DNA of 64,000 nt from Blepharisma japonicum (Eukaryota; Ciliophora; Heterotrichea; Heterotrichida; Blepharismidae). Shown here in pieces: positions 46,569 to 58,100 of the stretch (position 1 is the stretch's first letter; each line of letters opens with the position of its first letter). Under the pieces are notes generated by a model. The model was not told where the DNA came from. It worked only from the letters and a program-made list of their open reading frames with translations, and did not search any database. The stretch spans positions 1 to 64,000 of the forward strand of contig CATKHK010000115.1 of the NCBI GenBank assembly GCA_949751835.1, read 5' to 3'. The position numbers and the translations under genes are program-made.

Positions 46569-48219
46569 CTAGCTTTGAGTATGATTTATAGACGACATTT
46601 CTTCAAGGACTTGACTGTTTCTTCTAATTGTAAGCCTTCTTTGTGACAGCCTCTTAGCTGGTGGTCTTTCGAAAACTGAACTCTCATCATCTTCCGTATT
46701 ATTAACAGTAATTTGTTCAGAAAAGCCTAAATAATTTTTACAAGTCATAATTTCTTTGAATTGGCTGAAATCCATATACTCGTTAACCTGCAGTTTGAAT
46801 TCCTCTACAATATCATTAAAATCGTCATCTGATATAAAACATCCTGCTTTTTGTAATGCATATTTTAAATTTTTAACAGTAATACGTCCCTTATTTTCAA
46901 TATCGAAATGCAGGAAAATTGCTCATAAGCTTTCCTCATCCAAAAACCTCCTCCTATCCATTGCAGCGATCAAAAACTGTGTATAATTTAATTTCCCCTT
47001 CCCAAGATAGCTCATCCCTCTAATAATTAAGTCAAATTCATCTGCAGCTACATCATACCCATTTCTCTTCATAGCCTGCACAATATCTTGAGGAGTCACA
47101 AATCCAGTCTTTGATATATCAATTTCGTCAAAAGCAGCATGCAGATCTCCAAGCTGGTCTTCTGAAAGATTTCTGACTAGCACCTTCATAGCTTCTCTTC
47201 ACAGCTTGCTTGGGGTTTTAAAGCTTTTAATTGAGTTAAATACTTCAAGGTTTATCCGGGCACGCATATCTGCATTAAAAGAGTTAAATCACTCATGTCT
47301 CAATGCTTGGCTGATTGTAATTCGCAGTTCTGGGTTCAATACAAACATTTTGGCGATCAGATCTTTGGCAGGCTCTGATATATTTTGCCATACTGGGCTT
47401 TCAAAATTATAGTCCGCAATCATGATTTTTCTGAATAAATCGTTTATGTCTAGTCCTTTAAAGGGCTGCTTTCCTGATAATAGTAAATACATGAGCACTC
47501 CAAATGATCACACGTCACATTCTTTCCCATATTTAGATTTGAGGACTTCGGGGGCAAGATAATATGGAGTTCCCACCATAGTAGTCATTGCGTCATCACC
47601 AAATTTAATGGACATCCCAAAATCTACAAGCTTTATTTCTGCGTTGGGCTCTGAGCTGACCAATAAGCAGTTTTCAGGCTTTATATCTCTATGTGATATT
47701 TTAAGGCTATGCAGATGATTAACAGCTCCTAATAAGCTTTTCATTATCTGTGCCACTTCTGTCTCAAGAAGTGTCCCTTTACTAATTAAATAGTCAAGTA
47801 AATCCCCTCCTGTGCAGAGTTCCATGACCATATGTATATATTTACTATCCTCAAAAATTTCATAAAGTTTTACTATATTGGGATGGTCCACTAACTGAAG
47901 GATTTCCAATTCTCTTCTGAGCATTCGCAAACCTTTTTTTATTTTTTCTTTACTGATTGATTTAATTGCATAATGCCTCCCTTTTAGCATTTCACTTCGG
48001 TCAAAGATAGAGCGGTTGTTATTTTTAATTATTTTAACAGCCTCTCTTACAGTTCCAAACTGTCCATAGCCTATTATTTTTACGAATTCATAATATTTCC
48101 TGATGCCTGTTTGGAAGATTACTTTCTAGACGTGTGCATGCAGAAATGTCTGAGTTTTCGATTGGCTGGCCGAGTTTAGGTACTCTTAGATGATGATCAG
48201 CGACACAGCACACTCCCAT
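46569..48219 (-). CDS. Calcium-dependent protein kinase (CDPK) with one 16-nt intron
   Basis: A 544-aa protein, exons 48219-48123 and 48106-46569. The N-terminus MGVCCVADHH fits dual acylation (Gly2 myristate, Cys4/Cys5 palmitate). Kinase ~38-300: Gly loop GYGQFG, 'YAIKSI', catalytic 'HRDIKPEN', DFG, 'GTPYYLAPEV'. Three TGA codons (47508, 47289, 46923) are Trp at conserved sites ('DVWSFGV', 'HEWF', 'LWAIF'). The CDPK junction ('KSFKTPSKLWREAM') precedes four EF-hand positions. Only the first has a good loop (DISKTGFVTPQD); the others lack several acidic ligands. CDPKs phosphorylate Ser/Thr targets on Ca2+ release. Calcium sensitivity may be reduced. Stop TAG. Divergent from the protease gene, 37 bases between starts. 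Confidence 0.92.
48107..48122 (-). other. 16-nt spliceosomal intron in the CDPK gene
   Basis: On the minus strand GTAATCTTCCAAACAG. Removal joins 'CTRLE' to 'SIRKYYEFVK' in frame and connects the acylated N-terminus to the kinase; unspliced, a TAG lies just upstream. Same length as the DHHC intron. Confidence 0.88.
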
Positions 48220-48257
48220 TTTTTAGTTCTTTTATATTTGGATTAAGTTTATAAATA
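48220..48257. promoter_or_regulatory. 38-bp divergent promoter, CDPK and papain-like gene
   Basis: The two ATGs face away from each other across only 38 bases, all AT-rich. Both 5' UTRs and at least the start sites of both genes must fit here or overlap the opposite coding sequence. Confidence 0.6.
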
Positions 48258-49184
48258 ATGATTTGGGTATTATTAACTATAGTAAATCTAGCCCTAGGAA
48301 AAAGCTACAAGGTGATGAGCTTCGATGATTTTTTACAGAAATATGAAAAGCATTATGAGAGTATTGAAGAATATATGCTGAGAAAGAGAATATACGAAGA
48401 AAACGCGAAATATATAAAAAATATAAATAATGGGGAAAGTGATGAAGGAATTATAAATTGGTTTTCTGACATAGAAGTCGGCAGAAATAAAGAAAAGAAG
48501 GTTAATTCAAAAAGAGTAGCTAGCTACCCAGAGGAATGGGACTGGACTTTAATGGAAGCAGTCACTGAAGTGAAAAATGAAAGAGGCTGCAACAGTTCGT
48601 ATATTTTTGCAGCTGTAGGAGCTGTAGAGTCTTTGCTTTATCTCCAGGGGAAAACCAATGGAACTCTTTATGAGATGTCTGAGCAAGTGATCCTTGACTG
48701 TGATAAAAAGGCAACTTGCAAAGGAGAAGATATCGCAGTGCCGCTTGACTTCATGCAGAGCATGGGAATTGTAATTGAAGCTTTTTACCCATATGAAGGA
48801 AATAACTACAGGTGCCAGTTCGATTTGATGCCTCCTGACCTATTATTTAATATTTCTGGCTATAGGCAAATCCAGCCAAATAATTATACTGCACTATATG
48901 AAGCAATTACAATAAATCCAGTTGTGGTCTTTATGAATATTGGATCTGAAGATTTTTTCTCATATGAGATGGGAGTTTATGGAGAAGATCTATGTCAGAC
49001 TTCTCCTCTAAATCATGCTATGCTTGCTGTTGGATATAGTGAAGGGGAATTTATAAAATTCAAAAATTCTTGGGGTCCGAATTGGGGCATGGACGGATAC
49101 GTGCTAATTGAAGTTAATAGTGCCAATGAAAGCAAAGGTGGGGCATGCGGGATGCTAAAATATGGACTAATCCCATATCTTTAA
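48258..49184 (+). CDS. Papain-family (C1A) homologue with Ser at the catalytic Cys
   Basis: A 308-aa protein with signal peptide (1-15, 'MIWVLLTIVNLALGKS'). An I29-like propeptide follows ('FLQKYEKHYESIEEYMLRKR...N...NWFSD'). The mature domain starts near 95. The active-site region reads 'NERGCNSSYIFAAVGAVES', where papains have NQGxCGSCWAF: the disulphide Cys is kept but Cys25 is Ser, Gln19 is Glu and Trp26 is Tyr. The catalytic His ('LNHAMLAVGY') and Asn ('KNSWGPNWGMDGY') remain. Comparable Ser-type members are known (Plasmodium SERA proteins, silicateins, TINAG), mostly lacking normal protease activity. Likely lysosomal, vacuolar or secreted. A pseudoenzyme or altered-activity protein is inferred. 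No TGA, no intron. Confidence 0.9.
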   Translation: MIWVLLTIVNLALGKSYKVMSFDDFLQKYEKHYESIEEYMLRKRIYEENAKYIKNINNGESDEGIINWFSDIEVGRNKEKKVNSKRVASYPEEWDWTLMEAVTEVKNERGCNSSYIFAAVGAVESLLYLQGKTNGTLYEMSEQVILDCDKKATCKGEDIAVPLDFMQSMGIVIEAFYPYEGNNYRCQFDLMPPDLLFNISGYRQIQPNNYTALYEAITINPVVVFMNIGSEDFFSYEMGVYGEDLCQTSPLNHAMLAVGYSEGEFIKFKNSWGPNWGMDGYVLIEVNSANESKGGACGMLKYGLIPYL

Positions 49185-49239
49185 TTATATTTAATTTTTT
49201 ACACTAATAATCCTTCTATTAATTTGGCAAGAGGTTATA

Positions 49240-50268
49240 TTAACTCAATATTATTTTTTCATCATTGTCTTTTAAATATTCATCTTGCTTTACTTCTTTA
49301 AACCTCGCATTGTTAAGTCTTGCTGCATACACATAAGATGGGACTGTAAAGAGACAGCTTCCTCCCTCATGGAGCATTCTTTTGTTGTCAAGCAATAATA
49401 ACTGCGTCATATCAAGAGGGATCCAAAACCTGGACATGTCCATAGCTTGCTCCAGCCTATCTATATGCGCAAAGTACTCATTTCCACAAAGCATTACCTC
49501 TCTTGACTCCCTCGAATAATTAATTTCTCCGTTCTCTCCTAAATGTGGGTGCTCGCCATAAAACATGAAATCATCAGTTTTCATCCTATAAGGGACTTTT
49601 GTCTTTTTTAAGTACTCATAGGTTTCTGAGCCTTTTAGCTGTGAATGCACTCTAACGCCATCTATTACACTTACACCAGTATTTGTTTGCGTCATACCTA
49701 AAACTGAAGGCACCTGCTCCATATAGCAGCCTTCATTGTGAAAAAACTCATCATGAATAAAAGAATCAGCATAAAAGTGCATAAAAAAAGCCCTAGCAAC
49801 GTCTTGCACTTGCTTTTCTGTCATTTTCTGTCCTTCAAATTGGATAATTGCGCCTCCTTTTCTTTGAATTTCAATCAAAATTATATCAATTTTTTGTTTA
49901 TCAAAGGTATTGCCTGAGCCTATTTTTAGAAATTTTTCATGGAAATCGGAGACTCCTTGATAGGGCAATCTTTCTAGGGGTGGGAAAAAGCTCTTCTCGT
50001 GTGAGATATGGTAGAGATACTTGGATGGAAAATCGAAGGCATTGGCATCTTCCCAAATAATTTTTAAGATTTGTTTTTCTCTGTCAAATAAAATCCCATC
50101 TACTCTGAAATTAGGCCAAAAAATATTTTTTTTGTGTAGAGTGCATGATCTTCTCAATCAATCATAGGTAAAAAGCGTGGGTTTTCCGAATTCCCAGACA
50201 CATTTGATCCCTGAAGGTTCCACGATAATGTCAATGATGTGATATTTTCTTATTAGTGTTTTCCACAT
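49240..50268 (-). CDS. 2-oxoglutarate/Fe(II) dioxygenase, gamma-butyrobetaine hydroxylase-like (TauD family)
   Basis: A 342-aa enzyme. The ATG at 50268 was found by reading TGA at 50158-50160 as Trp ('FTYDWLRRSC'), which adds the N-terminal domain of this family ('CVWEFGKP', WLRxxC). The catalytic domain carries a likely metal triad: 'FHNEGCYM' (H-x-E in place of the common H-x-D) and the distal His in 'LLLDNKRMLHEGG', with 'NTGVSVIDGVRVHSQL' between. Relatives BBOX1 and TMLHE hydroxylate gamma-butyrobetaine and trimethyllysine in carnitine synthesis. The substrate here is not proven, and the unusual H-x-E deserves care. Stop TAA. Converges with the papain-like gene, 55 bases away. Confidence 0.8.
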
Positions 50269-50628
50269 TTATGAAAATATATTCTCATGCAAGCAATGTA
50301 GGAAAAATTGTCTAGGTCTAAGAAAAATTAGGAATTCATTAGAATTTAATATTTTTTTTAGAAGAAGCCTAACAGTCATGGAAAGAAGACGACTCAGAAG
50401 CTGCTATTGATTTATGCATCAATAAATATGAGATTAAAAGCATTAACAAAGTAATCTTAACATAAACATAAGCTGGCAAATATTTTAAATTAATATATAA
50501 TGCTTTAATAAATTTTTGTCTTCGAATCAACAATATTGCATACTAAAGTTTTAATATTATACAAGATCTAAGATAACTAGTTTATCCTATTTAAATGATA
50601 CCGTTAAGAAATATTAATTAATAAAAAG
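50269..50628. other. Spacer between dioxygenase gene and tRNA-Val
   Basis: About 360 AT-rich bases with no supported frame. It must include the promoter of the leftward dioxygenase gene. Confidence 0.4.
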
Positions 50629-50701
50629 TACAAGCGGCGGGGATTGAACCCGCGACCTTCTGCGTGTAAGGCAGATGTGATAACCACTACACTACACTTG
50701 C
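50629..50701 (-). tRNA. tRNA-Val (TAC)
   Basis: A 73-nt cloverleaf on the minus strand. Acceptor GCAAGTG pairs with CGCTTGT (a G-T wobble closes the end), discriminator A. D-loop AGTGGTTATC. Anticodon stem TCTGC/GCAGA with loop CTTACAC gives anticodon TAC. T-arm GCGGG-TTCAATC-CCCGC. No intron, no encoded CCA. Confidence 0.94.
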
Positions 50702-50775
50702 TCTTAGACTTTTAAATTCAAAACTCAATAAATACTAGGCTACTTATTATTTAATTTTGTTAATATATTAACATA

Positions 50776-51957
50776 TTATTCAGAACTGTCTGATTCTGTT
50801 CTTTCATTGCCTTCTTCTTCGTTTGACTCTACATCTATACATTGATCCTGAGCTGATTTTTCTGCATCTAAAAGACTTTGTGTGATCAAGCTCATTTGTT
50901 TTTCGGAAGCCTGCTCAGCTTCACCATTTATTTCTTCTTCCTGATCCTCTGTGCTATTGCTTTGTATAGAAGATGTGCTTGCCTTTTTCAAAAACTCAGC
51001 TAAAAGTGATTGGTGATGGTCTATCAGCTCTGTTGACGATTTTCCAATCTTTTTTTGCCTTTTTCTTGGCCCTTCAGTATTTTCTTCAAACTTTTCAACC
51101 CAATTTTCAATATCTCGGGCATAAACACCGCACATTTGAGCTGAAACGTCTACGTTTTCTGTTTGATAATAGCTAAAAAGTGAGTTTCTAATAGTATCTC
51201 TATCATAATCCCCTTCAGAATGTATCGCGTCATTATCACTTGGCTCTTCTCCTTTTTCTATCTTATCAATTCAATTCTGCAGCTTATAAATAGGCATCCC
51301 CAGGTCTTTTGCTAATGCTACTTTTGGGACACCTTCTTTAATTTTGCTAACAATTACTTTTTTAGATTCAGCAGATTTCAATAAATCATAAGGAGAAATT
51401 TCTCCTAAAATAGCCATGATTTTCTTTTTGGGGAGTTTTAAAGATTTGCTTATATATTTTACAGCCTGGCCACTTTCGCGGAGTTTTACACATTCTGATT
51501 TTAATTCTAGACTGTTGTGTTTTTCATCATCAGGGCATTGTGAATAGTCGCCAATTGAGTGAATAATATCAAGCTTAAGGTTGAAAAGCTTGGAAATCAG
51601 GAGAGGGTTGATATTTTTGGAATAAAGCTCACGGATACGGGTTTTCATAGTTTCTACATGATTGGAGAGCTGAATATCAGCATCTTTTAAAGGCTTTTTT
51701 GCAGGGATAAAGGCTTCCTTTGGTCTTTTTGAAGGAAGAATTGGGTCAGATTTCTTTTCAGGTATATTAAAGAGTTTGAATTTTGGATCAGTTATTTTCG
51801 ACATTGTGAGAGGAAGAAGTTGCTCTTTAAAGAATGTTGTCATTTCTGAGTTGAAGTTTTGGACAAAGCCGTTGAACCTTGAGTGAGTTGATTCTTGAAT
51901 TTGGAGAAATCGCTGGAACGCATCTAGGACTGCAGTATTCTTTTCATTTCTTGCCAT
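50776..51957 (-). CDS. Putative DNA-binding protein with tandem HTH-like repeats, unknown family
   Basis: A 393-aa protein; a TGA at 51271-51273 is Trp ('KLQNWIDKI') and joins two parts in frame. The middle (~105-280) holds four stretches that look like successive helix-turn-helix units of 35-45 residues: 'IRELYSKNINPLLISKLFNL', 'LRESGQAVKYISKSLKLPKK', 'IKEGVPKVALAKDLGMPIYK' and a more distant one ending 'ARDIENWVEKF'. Units 2 and 3 end in W- or I-containing third helices like homeodomain/resolvase HTHs. An NLS-like run (PRKRQKK) follows and the C-terminus is acidic (EEEGNERTESDSSE), which suggests a nuclear regulator or chromatin factor. I do not recognise a named family. Confidence 0.65.
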
Positions 51958-52111
51958 TGTAATATTTTTTATAAGCCCCCAGTTTTGATAATTTTTTATT
52001 TTATAAAATTAAAACAGTTTGAGTCATAATTTTTAATGAAAATTATTTATTTATTTTGAAATTATTTATAAATACTTATTAAAGCACAACTTAAATAAAG
52101 TGAATTATTTA

Positions 52112-55100
52112 TTACCAAACTGGCTTCTGGCAAAGCAGCGCCACACCTCTCAATTTCCATTGGTTCTGCTGTGGGCTATCACATCTCAGCTTGACATTGA
52201 AAATGAAATATCTATCCGTTCTTTGTTTGTACTTATAGCAAGGGCAGCTGTACATGCCGAAATCATCATAGTCTTTTCCTCCTTTGGTCTGTTTATCTTT
52301 GACTCTAGCTCCAATATAAATATTTGGCATATCCACATAAGTGTCTTTTCCAGTCAATTCTTCTAGTCTTCCTCCGTCCTTGCTATTATTCCACCTAGCT
52401 CCTTCCAAGAAGAGCCCTTTAATAAGGACTCCTTTTTCAGGGATATCTTTAGGCCTTTCCGATTTATCTCTGACCTCTGTCTTTTCTTCGACATCATCAA
52501 GTGCCCAGTTTTCAGCTTTCATTTGTCGGGTGTATTCTTGCTTGACTGCTGTTAAGAAGCCTTGTGGGTTGAAGAAGTAGCCAAGGTTATAGATTGGAGG
52601 TCTGCCGTCTTTCAGCCAGTTTCCAAGCTGGGAGTTTCTGTCTTGGAGACCACTTACCCAAGAGCCTAAGGTGGAGTCCAGCCATGAGATTTCGCTTGCG
52701 TTGGCGTCGTACTGCCATTGCTTTGGTACTCTGGAGTCATAGATGGCGTCAGCTGCATCTTGGAGCTCTGGTGTCAAGATGATGTTACCAGCTCTGACTT
52801 CAATTAAGTCGTTAAGTGTTCTCCTGACAATTCCAATAACGTTTTGTAGCCTCATGATTTCTTGGAATAAGAAAATATTAAGTGGTATCTTGAACCCGTT
52901 TTTCTCTTTATCAAGTCCTTTCGGTCCTGTAAGTCTTCTGACCATATCTCTGACGTCAGGTTCTAAATAATCTGGTGGCAGCTTAGAAAGATACTCCAAC
53001 ACGTACTCATGCACAATATCATCTCTAGATTTCCCACTTGAAGAATCACTTTCTTTAGGCTGAGTCATCTGGATCGTCGCTAAGACTTCGTTGCCTTCTC
53101 TTCTCCTAAATGTGATATCTGCGTTTTGGTTCAAATAGAACAGTGATGGGTACTCAAATGCTGGGAGGGCGCTGATTTGTTCTCTATATCTACTAATTTC
53201 GGTGGAGTCAATCACTTTATAAGAATTATCACCACTGCCAGGGCCTGAGCTAAAGGAGAAGCCAGTGCTCATAATACGCTCATCAATCCACTCAGCACCA
53301 AATGCTTGGATTAGCTCGAAGTCCTTTTCATCAGTAATTCTGCCTCCAAACTGGATGTCACAGACCATAAATCTGACAATATCCCAGTCCGGCTGGCTGT
53401 TTTGAGCTTCTTTTTGGTTAACGTGGCGGTCTAAGAAAGTAAGGGAAGCTTCAAGGTCAGAGGTGTTAAATTCGTAAGGAATGCACCAGCCGAGTGGACC
53501 GAATTTCCTTCTTTCAATGATGACGGAGTGCAGGAAGCAAATAGCATAAGTGATTTTTCTCCATTTGTCAGTGTCGTGGCGCTCTAAGAAGTCTCCATCA
53601 ATGGTGGTGGAAAATGTCCTTGTAAGGCCAGCTTTAAGACCTTTAGGAGGCTCATCTGTGGCTTTGATAGCCATTTGTAGCAGACCGATAGGGAAGTTAG
53701 CTCTAGGCTCACAAGTAAGCCAAAGTCTGAAGTCAGGGTCAATTTCTTCGCCTTTGCCAAGTAGAGTTTCCATTCTTGCCATGAATTCTAAGCCCAAGTG
53801 ACAGTTGTATAAGATGACCCAGCTTCCATTGAAAAAGCTTGCTTTCATAGCTTCTAATGCAATTACGTCTTGTCCTTCACCCATAGAAACCTTTTCAATG
53901 TTATGCTTACGCTTCTTTTTAGCTAGATCTTCTATTTTATTAGTAGGATCTGCACCAGGGGAAAGCAAATACAAGATAGGCACCCTGCAGTTACTTTCTT
54001 CTAAGATATCATCAATACCATCAGCTACAGGTACAACAAACTCTCTGCCTAGCATGCTTTCAATGAAATCTATAGCGCACATGCCAGTTCTGTCTTCTCT
54101 TAAAGACCTTACCAAAGTAAAGTGTATGAATTTCCCTATACCTTGCTCAGACTCTATTGTTTCTCTATATTTCGGCACTGCTATTTTTTCAGGCTGGTTG
54201 TTTTCAAACCATGCTTTCCACTCATTTTTCCTTTCTTCAATATCCTGAGGCAGATCACTGAAAATGCACAAGTGTTCTTTTCCGTAGTAATGCTTAGATA
54301 GTGCGATAATGTTTTTCCATACATCAATATCAATAAAATCGCCACTCTTATTAGGAGGAATTGCATTTTTATCAAGAGCTTTACCACCTTTAAGCAGTAA
54401 ATCTACATCAGTTTGTGTAAGTTTGCCACCAATAACTAAGATTTTCAGACAAATCATAAGCAGGAAGGTCAGCTTGTCCTTTTCAAAGAGACCTCTATTG
54501 ACGTATCTGTAAGCTACATAGGTGAGCTTATTGGTGATATTTTTGACTCTGTCCTGATTTGTGCTAGCCTTTTCAGCTATGTCAATACTTTCATCGAATT
54601 TCTGCAAAAATTGGTTGAGGGAAGTGTTGTACATCCAGTTGACTGTGCTCATTTCGACGATACTGAAGTATAAGAGGGAGCCTCTAGTAGCTACTGGCCT
54701 GTAGATTTCTCTTTTTTCGTTGATATCGATCTGTTTTTCTTGGGCCTCGTCAAGTTTCACCTGGACTTCTTTAGCTTTGGCTTTGGTATTGTTTAAGACT
54801 TCTATAAGTTCTGTATCATCAATAAGGTTGCCTTCAGTGTTGGTCAGCCTTTCAAGCAGATTTTTGTTGTATTGTTCAAGAGATTTGGCGTTTGCGGTGA
54901 CTTCTTCAAGAAGCTGCTGTAAAGATTCTTCTAGTGACCTCTGCTCTTTGCTGAGGACTCTTCCTAGCAGTTGTTGCTCAAGCCCACTAATAGTGACAGT
55001 AAAATCAATGATGGTAGTTTTTGCAGCAAGTTCAGGAGAGAAATGAGGGTTTCCAAGCCTAGAAGTCATGAAAAGTTTGAACTCGTCATCCCACTCGATG

Positions 55101-58100
55101 CTTTGTCCTGACAAGGTGACATATTTTTTCTTATTTTTTACGATTATTTGTTTTTCAAGAAGTGGGTCAAGCTCTGGATCAACTTCGTTTTCAATGTTTT
55201 CAATTAGAAGAGACCTACCATTTTCTAAGCAGTTTCGGACTTGGTCCATGAATTTGCCAGTCTGTGTACAAACGGAAAGGTTTGCACCTTCTTTGCTGAG
55301 GATCCATTTATAAGCTTGTCCTTGAGGGTCAATCATCAATGGGAATCTGCTAGCTCTGGTGACCATAATACCGTTTTGTGTGCTTAGATCATCTTTTGGA
55401 AGACCTTGTAAGTTCCATTCTGAGACTGTAGTTTTTTCTACTAAGAAAGAAGTTAAATCCAGATTATTTGAGACTGGGATTTGGTTAGTGTTGAGGTCTT
55501 GAATGAAATAGTCTTTCATCATCATAGTTCTGAACTCAGAGTTGAAAGGCCCACAGTAAGACATAAATGCGGTTGAAACTGCGACATCTCCAACTAGCCT
55601 TTTCTTTAAGTCCGCGAAGCCTTTAGAGTCTTCAGTCCACCTTGCTTTTTCATCTGTAAGTCCTGAAATAAGTTTATTGGCTTGATCAGTTTTTCTCTTC
55701 AATTTATTCATGTTTTCTTCTAAGGCTTTCTTTTTGCCGAGTTCTGTATTATAGTTGTCCTGCAGCTTGGCAAGCTTGTCTTGGGCTTCTTTCAGTTCTG
55801 CTTCTGCAGCTGCCAACTCTGTCATAGCTGCTTCCAATCTTTGGTTCTGTACAGTCAAATAGTCCATCTTTGGCTTCACAATTTTAGAAGCTTCATGATA
55901 CTGAGTCATAGCCCTAACCCAAATGCACAGGCCTTCAGCAGCTGCACTAGCTGACTTGGCAGCAGCTGCATTAAAGACTTCTAAGTTCAAATAAGGTTCA
56001 AGCAGTTCACAAGTTTCATCATTAATATTATCCTTTTCTTTCTCCGAAAAATCAATAAGCTTCTGCAAGAATCTTGGGTCAGTGATCATGCTTTTAGCTG
56101 ACTCGTCAAAAGAGTCTTGTATAAATTCATAAAGGACGTTCTTAACTTTGATCTGTTTATATGTAACTGGGATGAGGGGAAGACTCAAAATGACCAATAC
56201 ACCATCAAAAATAAGCCGGATCATATCGACTGGAGCTTTATTAGTTTTGACTTCATTGATATCTTTAGATGTAATAGAGTCAACAGCCCTCATAGCACTA
56301 TGCAAGAAAGGCAAGGCTTCTTGGAGCTCTCTGTCAGCTTCTTCTTTCTGTACACGGATTTCGGCAGCTTGCTGCTCACATTGGTCTTTTCTTTCAGCGA
56401 CTTGGTCACTTTGCTTTTGGGCTTTTGATTTTTCGACATCAAGAGTTTTGACGAGCTGGTCTGTCTTTTGTTCAGCCTCGTGGATTTTTTGTTTTTCCTG
56501 TTCCAGCTTGATTTGCATTTCTTTGACGTCAGCTTCTGCTTGTTTCAGTTTGTTTAAGCCTAAGGCGACTCTTTTTTCTTGGCCTTCGAGGACCTCGACT
56601 TTCATTTGGTAGACTGTTTTGTAGGAGGAAATGAAGGAAAGATAGGATTTTGGAGTCACGTAGACGTACCTTCTCATTTTGTTATAATAAAGAGTGCAGA
56701 CGTCAGTAACCATGTTGTGGACTTTACCCATGTGGGCTTCTAGGTTTGACTTAACTTCTGGGGTAGCATGAATCGTGAAGTTTGATATGAAGCTTTTAGA
56801 GACACTTATAAGGGCTTCTTTTGGCCATGGCAAGAACCAGTTGATTGTGGAGCCATTAAAGATGGCTGGGAACTTTCTGAATCTTTCTCTGAACTTGTCA
56901 CCTACTGGACTGAAACATAGCACGATATGCAAATTGGCTCTGACTCTGTCGATAAAGTAATTATAAAGGTCAAGATTAGTAGGGTCAGGAGCTTGAGGCT
57001 TTTCTTTGCCGTAAAATGTTCTCATATCTGCTAGAATGATTTCTCTGTCTTCTTTAGGCAAAAGACCAGCAACTTCTCCAGTGGATAGAATTGAGTTGAT
57101 GAACTCTAAGAATGTTTCCTGCTTAATTTCAGAATCAGTCATAATAAATGTAGTCCTCTTCCCTTCATGGCCTGACCATTTATAAAGCTGCAATAAATCA
57201 GCGAAAAGTGCGTTTTGGTTATAGGTCTTGGTCAGCTGAATCTGATGGGTTATATGTTTTCCAATAAACGCAGCCAGTCTTGTCAAAGACTGTTTTCCAG
57301 ACCCACCGACACCGACTAGAAGCATATTTCCTCTATCCATCTGTATAGTACGTGAAATTCTCAACAAATGTCTTATAGCGTCTTCGAAAAGGACCAAATT
57401 CATAGTTTTTCCTCTTGAGTTTTCATTATAAGATTCTAAGAACTGCGCGATCTTTTTCTCAATCACAGCAATGCTCTTAATGGCTTCATATACTTTTGGT
57501 GCTTCTTCCTCTAGTTCTCCATCATCGTTATACTTGTCTTTCCTTTGGAAATCACAGAAAAGTAGTCCTTCTCCAAGCTGGTCTTCAGTTTCGGCTCCAA
57601 AGTGCTGCTCAGTGACATCTTTAAGCATAGCTTTAAGCTCTTCTTTATTGTCATGGGTCGTCAGCTTATCTTCAAATACTCTTTGACACTCATGCTTCCA
57701 CAGTCCTACAAGGAAAACGCCAGGCTTAATGTTCCCGATATTTTTGGCGGATTTAATAACTTCACGGCCTTCTCTAGTTTTTATACATTCAAAGACACCT
57801 TGGAATACTCTTGAAAGTTCTCTCATATTGAACAAGTAATGGAATTGTGAAGGAGTTGGCAAGAACCTCTTTTTGACTCTTTCCCATAAGGTGATGGTGC
57901 TTCCAGTAAGTTTATTAGCAATAGTGACCACGTCTTCTCCAAAGTTTTTAGTAGTAAAAGCGCTTCTGATGATAGTTCCATAGATGTTATCAACTGATTC
58001 TTTAGATGGCAGAACCATATTGAAGCTGAAGAAGTGACGTTTAAGCCTGCTTGGAATATCATTTCTACCTCCTCCAGGATGGTTCATTGCAGCTATAAAG

